Shown here piece by piece: positions 3,464 to 6,143 of a stretch of DNA of 6,143 nucleotides. The translations under genes and the position numbers were made by a program. The notes beneath the pieces were generated by a model, which saw only the letters and a list, made by a program, of their open reading frames with translations, was not told where the DNA came from and made no database searches. How positions within the stretch are numbered: position 1 is the stretch's first letter; each line of letters opens with the position of its first letter. This DNA is from Acidobacteriaceae bacterium (GTDB lineage Bacteria > Acidobacteriota > Terriglobia > Terriglobales > Acidobacteriaceae). The stretch is taken from NCBI GenBank assembly GCA_027307295.1, contig DAHUXF010000183.1, positions 1 to 6,143 on the forward strand. Direction: 5' to 3'.

Positions 3464-6143
3464 ATGAAATGGAGTCGCAGGGTACGGTTCGTCAGCCGGA
3501 TCTTCATGCTTTCAGCGCTGCTGATTGCCTCAGCTTTCTCACTTTTTGCTCAGGATGCCACAGGGCGCATTGTTGGCAACGCCTATGACCAAAGCGGGGC
3601 CGTCATTCCTGGGGCTCGCATTGTCGTCACCAACACTGCCACTCTTGTTACCCGCGAAACGGTGACTGATGCTTCTGGGTATTATCAGGTTCTTGCGCTC
3701 CCGATTGGCGCATATACGGTTACTGCAACGCACAAGGGCTTTAATCCCATTGTCACCAATGCAAATAAGCTGGAGATCAACCAGTCGTTGAAAATAGATG
3801 TCAAGCTAGCTGTGGGCACAAATGCTGAGATTGTGACAGTGGAAGGCAATGCTGCGACAGTTGAGACCATCAATCCCACGTTGGGGTCTACTGTCTCTGA
3901 ACTCGAAATTGCTAATGCCCCTCTCAATGGCCGCAACGTTCTTGATCTGGCATTGCTGCAACCGGGTGTGTTGCCGGCCGACAATCCAGGGAACGGCGGA
4001 GCTCGTAGCGCGACTCTCGGATTCAGCATTTCAGGAGGGCGCAATGATTCCAATACGTTTCTTCTGGACGGTGGCGCCAACAATGACTTGTTGGACAACG
4101 GAGCCGTTTACAACCCCAATCCCGATGCGGTGGAGGAATTCAAGGTGCTTACCAGCAACTTTGGAGCTGAATATGGCCGCAATGGCGGCGGCATCGTAAC
4201 AGTGGTAACCAAATCGGGCACCAATAAATTCCATGGCAGCGCCTTTGAATACAACCGCAACGATGCTTACAATGCGAATGACTTTCTCAACAAGTCTTTG
4301 GGGAAATCACGGGCCATTCTCAAACGGAATCAGTACGGCGGGACTATTGGCGGACCCATCGTGAAAAAGAAGCTGTTCTTTTTCTTCGCCTATCAAGGCC
4401 AAAAAGAAAATCGAGTGGTGCCTAGTGACGTGGGCCAGACTTTTACACCGGCAGAGTTGCAGGGGGACTTCACGGCTTCTACTAACCAGGCTTCTGTATC
4501 AACTTTCTTGCAGGCCAATCCGTTCTTTCAGCCCAATCCAAACAAAAGGGGCGCAAACGCAGGTGATCCAACCGTCATCGATCCCACAAAGTTCGACCCT
4601 GTTGCCCTGGCATATATCAAAGCGGGATTGATTCCTTCCACCCAGACAGGAACGATCACCTTCCAAAATCCGGCGAAAGACAACCGTAACGATTTCACCG
4701 GAAAGTTTGATTGGGAGGTCTCGGACAAAGACCACATGAACGTGACTTTGGGACGCGTGAAAAATCCAACCGTAAATCCCGGAGGGTTCGCTGGTGCGCC
4801 CGCTTCCCCACAGTTTACCAGCAGCACCCAGAGCCTTCGTGAATTCTCTAATTTCGCTTATACTCGCGTTGTTTCCCCCGCTATGCTGAATGAGTTTCGT
4901 GCTACCGCACAACGTACGGACACGCTGCAGGCTACTCCCTCCAATAAGCTTGGGACCCCTCAAAGCTTTGGCACTACCATCACTCCGGACAATGCGACGG
5001 CTCCGCCTCTGATTACATTTCCAACGTTGACTGCCGGCTTCAGCCCACAGGGACCCTCGCGCCTCGTGGACAACACGTTTGCAGTTTCCGATACTTTTTC
5101 CTGGACTCATGGCAAACACACCATGAAGTTCGGCGGCAGCTTCTCGGCCTTCCAGGATAACCAGGTATTCGATTTCTTCGTGGACGGCAATTTCGATTTC
5201 CAGGATTCAACTACTGGAGCTGCCGGCGACGCATTTGCCAACTTCCTGGTCGGAGTGCCGGATTCCTTCTTTCAGGCCCCTGCCGCGCCCTCCAATATCC
5301 GTACGAAGGCTACGTATGTATTCGGGCAGGATGAATGGCACCTGGCCAGTAATCTGGTGCTGACATATGGATTGCGCTATGAGTACAGCACGCCCAAGTC
5401 GGATACTCTGGGCCGAACGTTCTCCATAGTCCCGGGAGTACAATCAACCGTGTTCCCTGGCGCACCGCGAGGACTGCTTTTTCCCGGTGACAAAGGGGCC
5501 CCTACAGGATCCAACTTCCCGGACAAGAATGATTTTGCACCGCGCTTTGGCTTTGCCTGGCAGCCCTTCAAAGATTCCAAAACAAGCGTTCGTGGCGGCG
5601 TCGGCATCTTCTATGATGTTCTCAAGGCAGAAGACAACTTCCAATTCAACGGCCAGATACCGTTTGCATCATCATCGACCATCTTTTTTGATCCAACCGT
5701 TGGCACGGGACCAAATGGATTTGGTTTCATGCCGGACCCGTTCGGGTCCACGGGAAGTCCCAACCCATTTCCCTCGAAGCCGATCGATCACACCGTAGAT
5801 TTCGCCAAGACTTTCGGGCCGTTCGGCGGCATCGGAGTATTCTTTGTCGATCCACATCTGCGCACGCCCTATACGTACCAGTACAACCTGAGTATCGAAC
5901 ATGAGATTGCAAAGAAGATGACAGTGCAAGCCGCTTATGTTGGCAGTTCATCGCACGGTCTTACCGGACTGAAGGACATTAATCCTTTTGATCCCGCAAC
6001 GGTGAATACTCCCACGCCGACGCGCATTCTGGATGAAGGCAGCAACCCACTTGCCTTCAGCTTCCTTCCGCAGTTCATGAATATTGCGAATGCAAATTAC
6101 AACGCGCTGCAGCTTTCTTTGAAGCAGCAGTCAACCAACGTAC
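3464..6143 (+). CDS. Oar-like TonB-dependent-receptor-type outer membrane protein with carboxypeptidase-regulatory-like domain, 3' end missing
   Basis: The frame stays open for 893 codons to the window edge; the family often runs 1000-1200 residues, so a C-terminal part of the barrel is probably missing. Residues 1-29 are a Sec signal peptide (MKWSRRVRF, hydrophobic 13-28, likely cleavage LFA29|Q30). Residues about 32-117 form a CarboxypepD_reg-like/CNA-B beta-sandwich (GRIVGNAYDQSGAVIPGA, then TDASGYYQVLALPIGAYTV). Residues about 125-255 resemble a TonB plug (APLNGRNVLDLALLQPGV, FLLDGGANND, VEEFKVLTSNFGAEYGRNGG). The barrel follows with phrases common in acidobacterial Oar proteins: YGGTIGGPIVKKKLFFFFAY (291-310), QDEW (622-625), YGLRYEY (635-641), RGGVGIFYD (710-718) and YNALQ (879-883). 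It is presumably an outer-membrane protein for uptake of large substrates or for adhesion; the substrate is unknown. I see no clear TonB box. No partner SusD-like gene is in view. Confidence 0.92.
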   Translation, partial: MKWSRRVRFVSRIFMLSALLIASAFSLFAQDATGRIVGNAYDQSGAVIPGARIVVTNTATLVTRETVTDASGYYQVLALPIGAYTVTATHKGFNPIVTNANKLEINQSLKIDVKLAVGTNAEIVTVEGNAATVETINPTLGSTVSELEIANAPLNGRNVLDLALLQPGVLPADNPGNGGARSATLGFSISGGRNDSNTFLLDGGANNDLLDNGAVYNPNPDAVEEFKVLTSNFGAEYGRNGGGIVTVVTKSGTNKFHGSAFEYNRNDAYNANDFLNKSLGKSRAILKRNQYGGTIGGPIVKKKLFFFFAYQGQKENRVVPSDVGQTFTPAELQGDFTASTNQASVSTFLQANPFFQPNPNKRGANAGDPTVIDPTKFDPVALAYIKAGLIPSTQTGTITFQNPAKDNRNDFTGKFDWEVSDKDHMNVTLGRVKNPTVNPGGFAGAPASPQFTSSTQSLREFSNFAYTRVVSPAMLNEFRATAQRTDTLQATPSNKLGTPQSFGTTITPDNATAPPLITFPTLTAGFSPQGPSRLVDNTFAVSDTFSWTHGKHTMKFGGSFSAFQDNQVFDFFVDGNFDFQDSTTGAAGDAFANFLVGVPDSFFQAPAAPSNIRTKATYVFGQDEWHLASNLVLTYGLRYEYSTPKSDTLGRTFSIVPGVQSTVFPGAPRGLLFPGDKGAPTGSNFPDKNDFAPRFGFAWQPFKDSKTSVRGGVGIFYDVLKAEDNFQFNGQIPFASSSTIFFDPTVGTGPNGFGFMPDPFGSTGSPNPFPSKPIDHTVDFAKTFGPFGGIGVFFVDPHLRTPYTYQYNLSIEHEIAKKMTVQAAYVGSSSHGLTGLKDINPFDPATVNTPTPTRILDEGSNPLAFSFLPQFMNIANANYNALQLSLKQQSTNV

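Noticed and set aside
4499..5119. 206-residue minus-strand open frame inside the Oar-like gene
   Set aside because: It lies antisense to a recognised barrel-encoding frame, shows no family features, and reads as low-quality protein. It is a shadow of the real gene.

Overview
The window looks like a piece of an Acidobacteriota chromosome. This is inferred from family content, not from a marker gene. The main clue is a very long Oar-type TonB-dependent-receptor-like protein with an N-terminal carboxypeptidase-regulatory-like domain, a family greatly expanded in that phylum. It sits beside a PP2C phosphatase/FHA pair and a stand-alone moaA. Base composition is moderately GC-rich and even, and I see no insertion sequence, tRNA, rRNA, CRISPR array or phage gene.

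Layout. Positions 1-2896 hold four genes, all on the minus strand. In transcription order they are moaA (2896-1907), a PP2C-type Ser/Thr protein phosphatase (1713-889), a two-FHA-domain protein (907-128) that overlaps the phosphatase gene by 19 nt, and the first 11 codons of a probable MBL-fold metallo-hydrolase (33-1) that leaves the window. Positions 2897-3463 are a non-coding divergent region. Its moaA-proximal part is a roughly 255-nt transcribed leader with several strong hairpins behind a perfect TATAAT box. I read this as a candidate molybdenum-cofactor (Moco) riboswitch. Its distal part is AT-richer and carries a perfect dyad and the promoter region of the plus-strand gene. Positions 3464-6143 are one open plus-strand frame encoding at least 893 residues of the Oar-like outer-membrane protein. 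It has no stop codon in the window.

How the genes fit together. MoaA performs the first step of molybdopterin synthesis, and a cofactor-sensing leader would give it feedback control. The phosphatase and FHA protein form a compact phospho-signalling unit: PP2C removes phosphate from Ser/Thr and FHA binds phospho-Thr. The partner kinase is not in the window. The outer-membrane protein is transcribed divergently and has no visible functional link to the minus-strand genes. The most interesting item is the moaA leader, which contains competing pairings that could form a terminator/antiterminator switch.
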